This document shows, piece after piece, positions 1 to 11,607 of a stretch of DNA of 64,000 nucleotides. A program made the translations under genes and the position numbers. Origin of the DNA: Anaeramoeba flamelloides (lineage: Eukaryota > Metamonada > Anaeramoebidae); the NCBI GenBank assembly GCA_027625915.1, contig JANTQA010000070.1:7693001-7757000 (forward strand). The letters run 5' to 3'. Under the pieces are notes generated by a model. It ran no database searches. It saw only the letters and a program-made list of their open reading frames with translations, and had not been told where the DNA came from. Positions within the stretch are counted from its first letter, which is position 1; each line of letters opens with the position of its first letter.

Positions 1-1891
1 TCTGGGAAAAGAACGACATTTCCAACTTTGATTTTTTTTCAAATTATTTCTATAACCTTTTTTTATTTTTATTTTTAAATCATTACAATAGACTAGTTCC
101 CCAATAGTTATTTCTTTATTGTTGCTATAGTCAAATCTAATCAGTTTATTTCGTTTTTTATATTCTTTTTTCTTAAGTTTCTTAGTAAATTCCCATTTTC
201 TTAAGTTGACAATAGTTTTAATGGATAATATATTGATTTCATTTTGATAAGTTAAAGCTCGAGTAGAACTTTAAATTTTAAATATCTGTATAATCTAAAG
301 ATTAATTAGTATACAAATTCTTCATCTTCTTTTTTGGGAAAAGTTAAATAATTAGAAGACAGATAAAAGTTAACTTAAGGAAATTATTTTATTGGGGATA
401 AGGCTGAGATAATTTGATAATTTATTCGAGTTGAAGATATATTAATATTTTCAGGGGGGGTAATTACATTTTAGTTTATTATTAAATATATAAGTTTAGT
501 AAAATTTAAAAAATAATAATTTTTTCCTTGATTTTGATGCACTGTATTAAATAGTAATAGAAAATGCTGCATAAAATAATATATTATTCCATTTATTGAG
601 ATCATAGAATTTTTTTATCCAAATTAGTTTCAATAATTGATATTATATGTCTTATTTTTTTGGAATATTCTTTAAAGAATTTGTTTTATATAAAATACAT
701 TATGTAATTTCTGTTCCGAAATACAATTTTTCATATTTTTTTTTGTAAAGAACTAAATTCTAATATAAAAATGGGAAATTAAAAAAAATTTAAAAAAATA
801 AAACAAATTTAAAACCCAAAATCGGACAAATTGATGAGAAGAAACATATTTTAATCAAAAAGTGAATTTCAAAGATTAAGAAAATAATTTTGGATTACTA
901 AACTTACATCAATAACACAACATTTATTTTATCTTATCCTAGATACAAAGAAATTTTAGAGAATACAACAAATTCTATAAAAAATTATATTTATTCATAA
1001 ATTAATTATACTCGTAGAGATACAGAAAAAAAAATAATAAAACCTAAAAATCTTATTTTTTTGTTTTGTTTCAATTTTTTAAATTAAATTACTTTATTGA
1101 TTTTTTGATCTTTTAATTCAAATAAAAAAAAAAATTATGATATTTCTATTTCATTATTCATTTTCTATAAAAACATCAAGTCAAAGAATTAATATTAAAT
1201 TTAACAAAAAAATCCTGACACACTAATGAAAAATTATTAATTAAATATTTTTTTCTCATCAATTGTTGTAAAAAAATCTTCCTTTTCAATATATTATTAA
1301 AATATATAGAATTATGAAATTTGTAAAAAAAAAATTACATTTTGATGAATAAATCATTTGAAAAGTCAGATTTCCTAAATATATTATTTACAAAAAATTC
1401 TATAAATTCTCAATTCTATATTAATAATCAGATTTACTTTTTAAGAATTATCTCTTAAACAAATATGTTTTTTTTTTGTTTTTTCCTCACCAAATATTTT
1501 TAATTGAGTATTTGACAGATCTAATTCAAATCAGACTGATTCATTAATTCACAAGTTAGAGAAAAGTTTACTATTTTTCAATTACTTTTTCTTGAAGAAA
1601 TAAAAACTAATTTTTTACTTTTATACATTATTTTTTTAATAAAGAGTTTGTTCTTCACAATATTAATTCCAAGTTTAATATTAATTTCTAAAATACTATT
1701 TAGTAATTTGGCTTTCTCTAGATTTAAAACATTAATATTCAAAAAAAATCAAAAAACTTGGAACACGCCTAATACATACATACATAGATATATATCCAAA
1801 AAGAATTTTTAAAAAATAAAAAAACTATTTTAAAAAATGTTGATTTAATGCCAGATAATTTTTATTTGAAAAAATTTTGATTGAAAAATTT
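1..1891. other. Gene-free AT-rich flank downstream of SF3A1
   Basis: No open frame, RNA gene or terminal-inverted-repeat element is visible here. The sequence is A/T homopolymer-rich spacer. It presumably carries the 3' end of the SF3A1 transcript next to position 1892, but no distinct terminator can be named. Confidence 0.6.
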
Positions 1892-4800
1892 TTATTTTAA
1901 GGATGATTTTTTTGATACAATCATTAAAATATCATCATTTGAAATATTATAAAAAGCTAAAGTTTCATTATTTAATAATGACATCCCCGATGAAGTTTTT
2001 AATTGGTAATCTGCAAAGTTAATATTGTGATTTTTTTTTAGGAAATCGATTAATTCTTGGATCGACCTGGTTACATTGAATTTCATTTTAATTGTTTCCT
2101 GATTAAATTTAAAATCTTGAGGCTGTTGGTTATTGCCTTGTTGCAATTTTAAAGGCAGGCTTAATAAAAAGGACGAAGTGTTTCCATTTTTCTGTATAAA
2201 TTCCTTTTCTGGGATCAATTTCGATTCTGGATTTATTTTGACTTTTTTATTTTGGAAATTCATTAGTGGCATTGGTGGCTGCAACTCGGGCTGTTGAATT
2301 TGGATTTGCTTTGGTATCAAGGAATTCGTCTTCCGGAGATGTAATTGCTTTTCAAGTTCTTTAACCGCGATTCCTAATTTCGTATTTGGAATGATTCTAG
2401 GCTTTGGGCCAAGATCTGGCTGCACGTTATTTTCCTTTTGCGGATTTTTTTCTTGTTCAACCAATTTTTTAAAGATGTTGGCCTGTAGTAATGGGATACT
2501 TCCCGAATATCCATCCCAAACCATTTTTTTTTCAGATTCGTTTTTTTGATCCTTGATGAGGCTATTTTCATTTTCGACATCCATTTGTGAAATTTTTTTC
2601 CTCTGCCTAACAAATCTCTTCAGATTATTTGCCATGTCTTGGGATTGTGTTAAATTTGTGTTTCGGTTTCTTTCCAAAACTTGCTTATCTATTTCTCTTT
2701 GCTTTCTATTTAAATACTCTACCTTGATATGCTGCTCAAATTCTTCAAGGGGGATTGGCACGCCTGTGAAAGGAGAGATTTGATATAATTTCCCATCCTC
2801 CGATTTAATTAATTGCTCAGCAAGTTTGTTATAATCTTTGGAATTAATATTTAACTCGATTTTTTCTATTTCAGGTTCACGTTCAAGTTCAAGTTGTGTT
2901 TCCATTGTTTCAGTCTTAATTTCAATACCTTGCTGTTGCTCCTTTTGTTCCTCCAATGGTTTTTTATTTTCATTGTTCATTGGTTCTTCAAGTTCCATAT
3001 CAACTACTTCGTGCTTGGTTGAAGATTTGTTCTGATCTCTTTCTATTTCATTTAATGGCTCATTTTCCTGTAAATTTTTGTCCTCGAATTCCACAGTAGC
3101 TACAATGGAAAATGTAGACCAATCAATTAATTCCATCGATTCTCTTAACTCTTGTTCAAATTTTGGATTTAAAATCGATTCTCGGTATTTTAACCATTTG
3201 CTCCTTCTTTTGATGGTGTCAAGGATTGTCATTCGATCTTTAGAATTTTTATCAATTTTATTCAAGATTTCGAAATTTGGGATAATGCAATTCTTATATT
3301 GCTCAACATATGACATAAAATGTGTATGTAATGGATTTTGCAGTTTAAGAAAATCAAATTGTGGATTTTGGAATTCTCGGCTTGTTAGTCCATTTAAAAA
3401 GGATTGCCCATTAAGTGCAGTGAATTGTGCTGTTAGTTTCATGACTTCACTATTAATTTTTGAAAAGATTGAAATTTTATGAATTATTTGAAGAAATAAT
3501 TTAGTTATATTCAATATAACAACAAAATGATTTATTTGAGAAAAATGGTAATTAGGCAAGTAGGATAAATATTACCATTTTTGAACATTTTTAATTGTGA
3601 GAACATTACTGAAAATTTATTTTTAGAGTGACTATAATATATTGTTGCTTTGAAACCAAAATACACTTAACCACTCTGTTTTGTGAAAAAGAAATAGGGT
3701 AAACCAAAGTTGAATCTTTCATTTTTGGATTTTAATGAATATTTTTTTTTTATTAAATTTTTGGTTTAATTAAACTTGGTTTTGGATCTAGAAATGTGTT
3801 TATATAAATGAGTGAGATTAATCCAAGAACAAACCAATAAAATATACAATGAAAAGGAAGTGTATTTTAAACAAATCTTTTTCTTTTTTAATACCAAACA
3901 AGAAATATCACCTTTTCGAAATAAACTTGTTGAAATCAAGAATGGAAAAATCTTCAAAGTATATTTTGGAAGATATTTCTTCTTTATCTACTTAATTTTG
4001 GTGAATCCAAACAATATATTAACTTGAATTTCTCTTGTTATTATTATTTTTTATTATTTAATAAAACCGTTTTTTTTACAAATTTATTTTCAAAATTCTT
4101 TTTTTAAATATTTTTATCAAACCATAAACAAAACAAAGAATACTGTTTCAAAGACTAAAGTAAAAGGGATTGAATTATCGAAAGTAACAAACAGCTACAA
4201 GAGATTTAACCCAAAGAAAAAGAAAATAAAATTAAAGAATTGACAGTTAAGATTTAGGATTATTTTGAGTTTCTTCAATTTAATTGAAAATAAATAATTT
4301 TCAAATCAAACAAATACATCCAATAAATCTATATTTCTGAAAGAAGAATTTAAAAAATATCCTATTTTCTTTAAACTAAAAGTAGAATTAGACGAATTAA
4401 ATGAAAAGTAGTCATTTAAAATTCATTTTGAGAATTCTTTAGAAATCGAAAGTAATTTGGTTTTCAAAAATTTTTCAAATAAAAGTTTTTCATATTCAGA
4501 ATTAAAAATAAAACTCAAGTAAAGAAGAAGTAATTGTTTCAGGTTTTAGATAAGATCAATAAATAAATGATTTTTTTTTTATTTTTACTTTAGGAATCTT
4601 TTCAATTATTTTGATTTCCATTTTTTAATTGGTATGTAAATATATTATATGAGGGGTATCTGGTACTCTCTCAATTATTAAAACATGCATGTTTTCAGTT
4701 AAATAAATCATTTGAATAATTCAGTTTCAAATACTGATATATTCAATTAAATATTTGAAAATTTTTGATTCACTGTTGTGGAAAAAAAGTTCAACACGGT

Positions 4801-6376
4801 TTTTAATTGGGAACATTACTGAAAATTCAAAGTAAGATCAATTAAAAAAAGAATAAATAAATAAATAAAGACAAAATGAAGTATTCGCCACAATAACAGT
4901 TTTTTTAATACTATCTTTTAGTATGGGCTTTTCTTTGATTGATCAATTATTAAAAATTTGTTTCAAAAAATTGACTATTTTCGAGATCTCCAAAACCACA
5001 CCAACAATTTCGATAAATCAAGTAGATTTAAATTGTATTTGTTGGTTCGATTGAAAATAATATAATGGGTTATTATTTGAAGTTAATTGGTTTCTTCTTT
5101 TTATTGATTTTACTTTTCATTCCCAGTAATGTTTCCAATTAAAAACCGTGTTGAACTTTTTTTCCTGTTTAACTTTTTTTCCAAAACGGTCATTTTTCAT
5201 ATTTGAAATTTTTTTTACCTTAGCCTTGTAAAAAGCATGTTTTTGGTTTAAATATTAAGAAACTTTAAAAATTAGTTGGTTTTCAAAATATTCTTTGTCA
5301 AAAACTGTTTTAAAAGAAAAAGTTATAAGATTTACAAAAATGGAAATTTAACTAAAATTTTTTGGGATTTATCAGAAAATTGAGAAACTCAAAATTGGTA
5401 AAATGTATTTACTCCCTTAATTAAACAATTCTCCAGAAAAACAAAGAACTAAAGTTTTACTTCTTCGGGTTGAGAGTTATTTTTTTTGAGATTCCAAAAC
5501 AAATTTCAGAAAAACCCAAAAGAAAAGATCCAAAAAGCAAAAAAAAAAAAAAAAAATAAATAAAAAAGAATGGTAAATACGTTACATCGTTAAAGTTGGA
5601 ATATGGATTGGGATTTCAGAAAGAAACAAATATGGTTCTGGTTCTGTAGGTGTTTGTTTTGATGTTTTTTTTTTTCCATTATACTGGTCACACAAGATTT
5701 CAAATTCACTTCTTTTGGGTGTTCGCGAAATTTGCTTTTTAATTGCGTTTGCGATTAACTGGCTTGTGAGCGATTGTGGATCCTTTTTTTGAGTTTTTGT
5801 ATTTTGAGTAATTATTTTTGTTGTTTCCTTTTGTGTTGATTGTTTATTTGTTTGGGGTGTTTCTATTTGGATATTTTGTTCGTTGTTTTTTTTTGTTTTG
5901 AGATCGGGTGTTGATTCAATTGCTTCTTTTTCAGTTTCTATTACATTTGTTTGTTCTTTATCTTGATCTTGATCTTGTTCCTGTTGTTCTTGATCTTTTT
6001 CTTGTTCTTTTTCTTTTTCTTGTTCTTGTTCTTGTTCTTGTTTGTTTTCTTGTTCTTCGTTTTGTTCTTCTTTGTTTTGTTCTTCTTCTTGAACTTCATC
6101 TTTTAGGATTTCACTGATCTTACGAAGTGGTTTAATGGTTTCTTCTTGTTTATTAGTTTTGCTTGGAGCTTCGCCTTTCGAAAATTGTTCTAGCTTGTAT
6201 AAATAATAATTATGGTAAGGGTTGTTTTTGTTCAGAAATCCAAATCGGTTATTGCCAAGATTTCTTACCCTGATAATGTCTTCGAAATTATTACCATGTT
6301 TGGAGACAGCTTGTGCAGTTGTGTCAACAATGCTCTTGATATCTTTTGGTGGATGAATAATACCAAGACTACTCAT
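1892..6376 (-). CDS. SF3A1: Splicing factor 3A subunit 1 (SF3A1/Prp21), two exons
   Basis: Subunit of the SF3a complex of the U2 snRNP, needed for branch-site recognition in the nucleus. Exon 1 is 6376-5586 and exon 2 is 3449-1892; the intron 5585-3450 has donor GTAACG and acceptor TAATAG, phase 2. The join gives 782 residues, close to human SF3A1 (793). Exon 1 carries SURP1 at about residues 5-65 (GIIHPPKDIKSIVD, then FLNKNNPYHNYY) followed by a Glu/Gln-rich linker. Exon 2 carries SURP2 at about 266-320 (VMKLTAQFTALNG, QFDFL), the Prp21-type region (QISPFTGVPIP near 485, WDGYSGS, PRIIPN) and a C-terminal ubiquitin-like domain at about 715-782. The residues across the junction, TLTIEVMKLTAQF, match the conserved approach to SURP2. 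The exon 2 frame stays open upstream of 3449, but that part reads as intron. The gene is divergent from the MUN-domain gene. Domain order and length make the call firm; only the exact splice sites are inferred. Confidence 0.95.
3555..5416. mobile_element. D1: TTAA-group DNA transposon, non-autonomous
   Basis: Terminal inverted repeats: the left end reads GGCAAGTAGGATAAATATTA and the reverse complement of the right end reads GGGAGTAAATACATTTTACC; both continue into an ACCATTTT/ACCAATTTT stretch. TTAA flanks the right end; the left flank is ATTA, taken as a decayed TTAA. The part 3555-4728 is homologous, base for base with moderate divergence, to D2 at 22503-23655. The central part is occupied by B1. 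Short frames on both strands are partly shared with D2, but no transposase can be recognised. Confidence 0.7.
4780..5165. mobile_element. B1: 386 bp MITE with ~45 bp terminal inverted repeats
   Basis: The left end begins GGAAAAAAAGTTCAACACGG and the right end finishes CCGTGTTGAACTTTTTTTCC. The match continues inward through CCAATTAAAAA and CAGTAATG with very few mismatches over about 45 bp. It lies inside D1 in the SF3A1 intron. A diverged copy of its right half lies at 54812-55060. Its inner terminal motif (TTTTTAATTG...AACATTACTGAAAA) is also seen near the left ends of D1 and D2, so B and D may be related. Confidence 0.75.
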
Positions 6377-7851
6377 AAAGTATTTGGAAACAGTAAATAA
6401 AAGTGTAAAAGTTAAAAAAAATGAATATTTGTAACCAAGATCTATTTTACAAATTACACAAAGACAAAGATTCTTAAAAAGGGGATTTTTTGTAAGTACT
6501 AAAATTGGTTGTCCATTGCTAATTACTCAGAACAATTATTTTTTTTTAAGAAAACACATTTCAATTCTTTTCTTTTTTTAGTTTCAGAATGCTGTGCAAG
6601 ATATTTGAATCCTTCTTTGTTTTTTTTGACTGAACTCAACACGAGGATGTTTTAAATGAGGTAATTGGTTCTTTCACAGTTCACAATTATCTTTCCGAAT
6701 GGTTTTTTCGATTTACATCAAAGGAAGTAAAGGTTCTTGTTAGCTACCAAACATGTTTACGAAAAATCATTTTCAAAGAAAGAACGGTTCAGACCAGATT
6801 TATCAATAAAAGCTTTTTGAAAAGTTACTAATACTGTAATCACTACTTTTGGTAGTTTATGTTTACATTGAACAGGCAACAAAATGTAAAAAAATATTTT
6901 TCTTTTGAAAATTTGTTTTTTGGAACTTAACATTTCCAGGATCTTTTACTTTTTCCCATACTTTATTGTTCACGTAACCTAAAATTGATCTTTTTGTGAA
7001 CAGATCACCACAACCAATTAAGAGTACAACTCTTATATAAAGAGATCTCAAAATTCAATTGATGTTTTGGAAAACTAATTCTGTAAAATTAAAAAAGAAT
7101 ATCCTACACTTCCCATTTAAGAAGGCAAAAAAATTAAACTTTATTTTTTGTTTTTCACTTTCCGAAACCCAAGACTCTTTAATTCAAATAAGTTTTTTCT
7201 ACTAATTCGTCCAATTACCCTTTTTTATTTTGTTAACTAATTTGTCAATGAAGAATTTAAAAAGAGACTGTTTTTGGTTGACAATTCAAAGAAACTTTTT
7301 AGATTACTTCATTTGAAAGAATATTCATAGAATCAAAATTTTTTTCAAATCAAGCATACCTTTTTGTTAATAAAGGAAATTTAGTTTATAATTTTAGCCT
7401 TATTTTTGAAAACCCAATTAAGTTTAAATTACTCTAAAAAATGTATATGTTTGTCCACACTTGAAATTAGAAGTTAAAGATCTGGTTACATCAAAATTCT
7501 TTCTTTCACTGATAAAGCATTTTTGCAACTTGATGATTCCCAAGAAATCGAAAGAAGAGAAAATATTTTTAGCTTTTTGTGAACGCTACTTTGTCCTATA
7601 GCTTCATCACAATTCCATAAATGAACAAAAAATTTCTCACCAAAAACCCATTTTTTCCAAAAATACTCAAATATTTAACACATTTTTCTTTTTTACTTTT
7701 TCAAAAAATTAATTGCACGAAATTTTAAATGAGGTACTTAACACTTTTTTGTTATCATACAAAAGTTGACAAAGGGAACCTTTTTCTTCTCGATTAACAA
7801 ACTCTTTTTTTTTTCTTCTTTTTTTTAATTTTACATTCTCCAAAAAAAACA
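6377..7851. promoter_or_regulatory. Divergent spacer between SF3A1 and the MUN-domain gene
   Basis: A 1.47 kb head-to-head interval that must contain both 5' untranslated regions and promoters. A pyrimidine-rich block (7802-7830) lies just before the MUN-gene start. No TATA-type element can be separated from the A/T background, and no transposon ends were found. The region between 6600 and 7600 is less homopolymeric than other spacers, but I recognise no gene in it. Confidence 0.4.
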
Positions 7852-10800
7852 ATGTTGTTCTATAGTATCAAACAACAGGAGTTACTTTCCGAACGTAATT
7901 TGTTACTAAACTACATTCTGAAAACACAATCGCATCTTTTTCATAACTTACCGCAACCCCTAAAAACTGAAAATGTCAATTCTGCAATACCACAATTCCC
8001 GCTACGATATACAAGAATACCAATCAAAACATTAATTGTGTCACTAATGAATAATGATCCCTTTGACTTAAATGAGTATAGGTTGCAGACTAGTGACAAA
8101 TTAGAATCTGTAGTAATGGACAATTTTTCTTTTGGTTTAAAATTAAAACCAAAACAGAAAACAACAGATCATGAATTTGAAAAAGAGAATGAGAATAAGT
8201 TAAACACAAACCTAACATCAACAAAAACAATTACAATTGGCGGATCTGATTCCGATACAGAGAATTTTACTGATTCTGAAATTCATAAAAGCCAAAACGA
8301 TCTGGATAACAATACTTCGAATACTGAAAGTGATCTTATATCAAACCACCAAAAAAATGTTCCATTGGAATTGAAATACTGTCAAGAAATGGGAACGTTA
8401 TCAAAAAGTTTAATAACAAAGATTGAAAAAAGAAATTGGGTGAGGTGGCCTTTAAATTTAGAACAAATAAATGTCATGTCCTATGAATTATGCTATGCAT
8501 TATGTTCGTTCGAAATTTTAAATGGTAATATTAAGATGAAAGAATTTTCCACGTTCTTTAAAGAATTGATTTTTACCAAAACTAATATGAATGAACAGCA
8601 AATTAATGAATTATTTTCAACTGTGGAGATCTCAACAATTTCTTTATTTCGAAATTTGCCTGAGAAAGAAAAAAATAATTTAATTCAAGAAATGACTTTT
8701 AATAAAGAAAAGAACCCAAAGATTATTTCTTCAGATTCAAAAAAAAAGGATCTAAATTCAAATTACATTTTGTTGTTATTATGGAAAATGATTAAAAAAA
8801 TTTCACAGGATCAATTCTCAACATGGGGTATGTTCTCTTTATGCCTTAAAAGAAGAATATCTGTTTTTGCTTGGATCATTCTTTCTTATTATTCACCAAT
8901 AAATGAAGAAAAGGAATTGAAAATTTGCAGTGTTCTAGTTGAATGCATTTCAATGATTGACTCACAAAACAAATTTAATTTGAAGGTGTTCCAGAAAAGA
9001 CTTGGATTAATTTTCAAAATTATTAATAATTTGCAAGATATAAAAATTTCGAAAAGAATTAATAGTATTTTATCTTTTCCAATATTAACTTTTGATAAAT
9101 TAATCAAATCATTTCCAACCATAAATGAAATTTATAAAAACTCCTTTCAAATTTCTTTAAACCCAGTATTGACTCTTGACTCGATATTATTTGAATTTTC
9201 AGAATCCTTAACTAAATTAAAAATTTATGAATTAACAAATTTATTAAAAGAAATTGAAAATACCATTGATTGCATTCAACAACAAAAAGATAAAGAAAAC
9301 GAAAAAATTAAACAACAGCAAAACGGAGAAGAACAAATTGTGGAAGAGGAAGAGGAAATCAAAGAACAAAAAGATAATAAAGATTATTTAGAACAAGTCA
9401 TTTTTTATGGAATTGAAATTTTGTGGAATATATTTAAAGATCTTGATTCTCATTTATTTGGCCAATTTGAATTATTTGGTAAAATATTAAAAGTATTTTT
9501 AAAATTTTCAAAAATTATTTTTAATGATCAAAATAAAATTGAAATAATTAAATTATTAGTTCTTTCAATTACGAAGTCTCGCTATTCCAAAATGTTAGAA
9601 ATTGAAGGGATAGTCCAATTACAACCATCCTCAACAAATGTTTTATCTTCTTTGGTTAAAAGAATTAGTACAACATTAAAATCTGATTTTGAAAATATTA
9701 TCCCTCAAATTAGAAAAATATTAAATGTGAATTATGATAAGATGAATGAAAAAGAAACAAAAAAAGAGAATAAGAAAGAGAATGGCGATGGAATAAATCA
9801 CCAAGATATTGAGAAAAATGAAGTGGGGGAGGAAAAGGCAGAGATACAGGAAAAGGAAAAGGAAAAGGAAAAGGAAAAGGAAAAGGAAAAGGAAAATGAT
9901 AAAAAAAATGATAAAAAAAATGATAAAAAAAATGAAAATCAAAATGAAAATCAAAATGAAAATGAAAAGGAAAAGGAAAAGGAAAAAGAAAATGAAAATG
10001 AAAAGAAAAATGAAAATTTAATTAAAGTTGAAAAAAAAGAACAAAAAACCAAAGATCTCAAAATTTTTGATCTTTCTTCATTTTGGATCTCTAATTATAT
10101 CAATTTACTTAGGCCTACTTTATTTTCCTATTTTGGCTCAATTCAAAAATTAGGACCAGGTTCTGCAACATTGATTTCAAAATTATCAAATTTCCAGAAA
10201 TGGTGCTATGATAATGGATGTAAAAAAATTGAAAAAACAATGTCACTTGGTGAATTAGTATTGGGGCCTACAAACACTTGGATTATTGAAACGAGTGAAA
10301 GATTGGAAAAGGAGGTTGACGAATATATTTTGAGTGAAAATTTTAAAAATATCATTGAAGAACAAAAATATACTTCGATTGTTGAAATTATTTTTAATTC
10401 ATTGACAGGCACTTTAAATACGGTCTATAAATTATTATTACACCGATCTTATTTTGCCATTCTTGGTAGAATGATCAATTTAATAATTTCGTTAACATTA
10501 AAATATTGCTATTTTATTGAACTCTCTCTCGAATACAATAATGATTATAATTATAAAGATAACAAAAGAAGGGGAAAGGAAAGCATCAAGCAAAGGCAAA
10601 AGCAAAATAAACTTGAGCAAGATCTAAAAATTAATATAAAGAGAAAATTAACAAATACAATCTCTTTATCATTTTCTTCTTCAAACAAGGAAATGAATCA
10701 AAATTTTATTGACAATTTTAATCAAAAGCAAAAGCAAAGGCAAGGTGACAGGGGAAACAGGAAAAAGAAAAGCAAAAATGAAGTTAACAAACCTTGGAGA

Positions 10801-11607
10801 ATAAAAACAGAGCTACCATTTGATAAGAACTTCGAGAAATATTCAATTGATGAATTATGCCTAAGAATTAATAATTTTTATTATATTAATAAAAAATTAC
10901 AGAAAATTGAAAAATTAATAAAAACAAAAATTAGTAATATCCTAGGAATAACAGAAATGGAATTTAACAAAACAACAAAAACCCTACTCGAGCCATTTAG
11001 AAGATTGAAAAATCAAATAGATGACCAATTTCTGGCCAATACTATTAGGTGGATGTCAGCAAAAATTGTTTTCCATGATTTAAAACCTTATCTTGCCGAT
11101 ACCCTGTATATTTATAAACCAGAGAATAATAGAATAAAGGACGCCCTATTAAAATTTGATCCAACTTTAGAAAAAATTGTTGATGTTTTGCAACAAGATT
11201 CCGTGATCGATCTAATATTAAAAAACTTATTTTCGGATTTTGTATTATGCTTTGAAAAGGTGCTTTTAGATGGTGGTGATTCTCGAATTTTTACAAAAGA
11301 TTCTAGTTTCCTGATCAAAGACATTTCCATAATCAAAAATTTCTTCATGGCACCAGATGAAAACGGTAACTGTAGAGGTATCCCAAGACAATTCGCCAAT
11401 AATGGATTTTCCCATGTTGAATCAATAATATCAAAATTTTTTATTTTAGATACAAGCCAATTGATGAGTGATTTTAAAGATTTGAATTCTAAAAAAAAAA
11501 CTTTAAAAATAAATAATAATCCAATATTCTCGAAAAAAAATATTTTTAAAATTCTTTGTCATCGCAATGAAAAGGATGCTAAAAAATTTTGTAAAAAATA
11601 TTATTAA
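7852..11607 (+). CDS. Munc13/PATROL1-like MUN-domain protein
   Basis: 1251-residue open frame without visible introns. The C-terminal third resembles the DUF810/PATROL1 branch of the Munc13 superfamily, which tethers vesicles and helps SNARE assembly during exocytosis. Markers are LCLRINNFYYINKKLQKIE near residue 1005, KIVFHDLKPYLADTLYIY near 1071 (MHD2 entry), and VLLDGGDSRIF near 1138, followed by an acidic stretch and FFMAPDENG...GIPRQF as in plant PATROL1. A MHD1-like helical stretch is at about 770-900. Residues about 630-725 are a Lys/Glu/Asn low-complexity insert encoded by short tandem DNA repeats (a GGAAAA hexamer array at 9850-9895 and AATGATAAAAAA units after it). No C2 domain, transmembrane helix or signal peptide is seen. 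Start choice: first ATG of the frame after a pyrimidine-rich leader, context AACAATG. Family call fairly sure; cellular role inferred. Confidence 0.8.
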   Translation: MLFYSIKQQELLSERNLLLNYILKTQSHLFHNLPQPLKTENVNSAIPQFPLRYTRIPIKTLIVSLMNNDPFDLNEYRLQTSDKLESVVMDNFSFGLKLKPKQKTTDHEFEKENENKLNTNLTSTKTITIGGSDSDTENFTDSEIHKSQNDLDNNTSNTESDLISNHQKNVPLELKYCQEMGTLSKSLITKIEKRNWVRWPLNLEQINVMSYELCYALCSFEILNGNIKMKEFSTFFKELIFTKTNMNEQQINELFSTVEISTISLFRNLPEKEKNNLIQEMTFNKEKNPKIISSDSKKKDLNSNYILLLLWKMIKKISQDQFSTWGMFSLCLKRRISVFAWIILSYYSPINEEKELKICSVLVECISMIDSQNKFNLKVFQKRLGLIFKIINNLQDIKISKRINSILSFPILTFDKLIKSFPTINEIYKNSFQISLNPVLTLDSILFEFSESLTKLKIYELTNLLKEIENTIDCIQQQKDKENEKIKQQQNGEEQIVEEEEEIKEQKDNKDYLEQVIFYGIEILWNIFKDLDSHLFGQFELFGKILKVFLKFSKIIFNDQNKIEIIKLLVLSITKSRYSKMLEIEGIVQLQPSSTNVLSSLVKRISTTLKSDFENIIPQIRKILNVNYDKMNEKETKKENKKENGDGINHQDIEKNEVGEEKAEIQEKEKEKEKEKEKEKENDKKNDKKNDKKNENQNENQNENEKEKEKEKENENEKKNENLIKVEKKEQKTKDLKIFDLSSFWISNYINLLRPTLFSYFGSIQKLGPGSATLISKLSNFQKWCYDNGCKKIEKTMSLGELVLGPTNTWIIETSERLEKEVDEYILSENFKNIIEEQKYTSIVEIIFNSLTGTLNTVYKLLLHRSYFAILGRMINLIISLTLKYCYFIELSLEYNNDYNYKDNKRRGKESIKQRQKQNKLEQDLKINIKRKLTNTISLSFSSSNKEMNQNFIDNFNQKQKQRQGDRGNRKKKSKNEVNKPWRIKTELPFDKNFEKYSIDELCLRINNFYYINKKLQKIEKLIKTKISNILGITEMEFNKTTKTLLEPFRRLKNQIDDQFLANTIRWMSAKIVFHDLKPYLADTLYIYKPENNRIKDALLKFDPTLEKIVDVLQQDSVIDLILKNLFSDFVLCFEKVLLDGGDSRIFTKDSSFLIKDISIIKNFFMAPDENGNCRGIPRQFANNGFSHVESIISKFFILDTSQLMSDFKDLNSKKKTLKINNNPIFSKKNIFKILCHRNEKDAKKFCKKYY

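Larger units (their letters stand above)
3450..5585 (-). other. 2.1 kb SF3A1 intron, mostly transposon
   Basis: Minus-strand intron with GTAACG donor at 5585 and TAG acceptor at 3450. About 1.86 kb of its 2.14 kb is element D1 with B1 nested in it. Neither exon frame crosses it, and it separates the two SURP modules. No exon-like conserved peptide is visible inside. Confidence 0.85.

Noticed and set aside
3450-3559. Upstream extension of the SF3A1 exon 2 frame to an ATG at 3559
   Set aside because: The residues before VMKLTAQF do not resemble SF3A1, a good TAATAG acceptor lies at 3450, and exon 1 supplies the missing SURP1 with matching phase.
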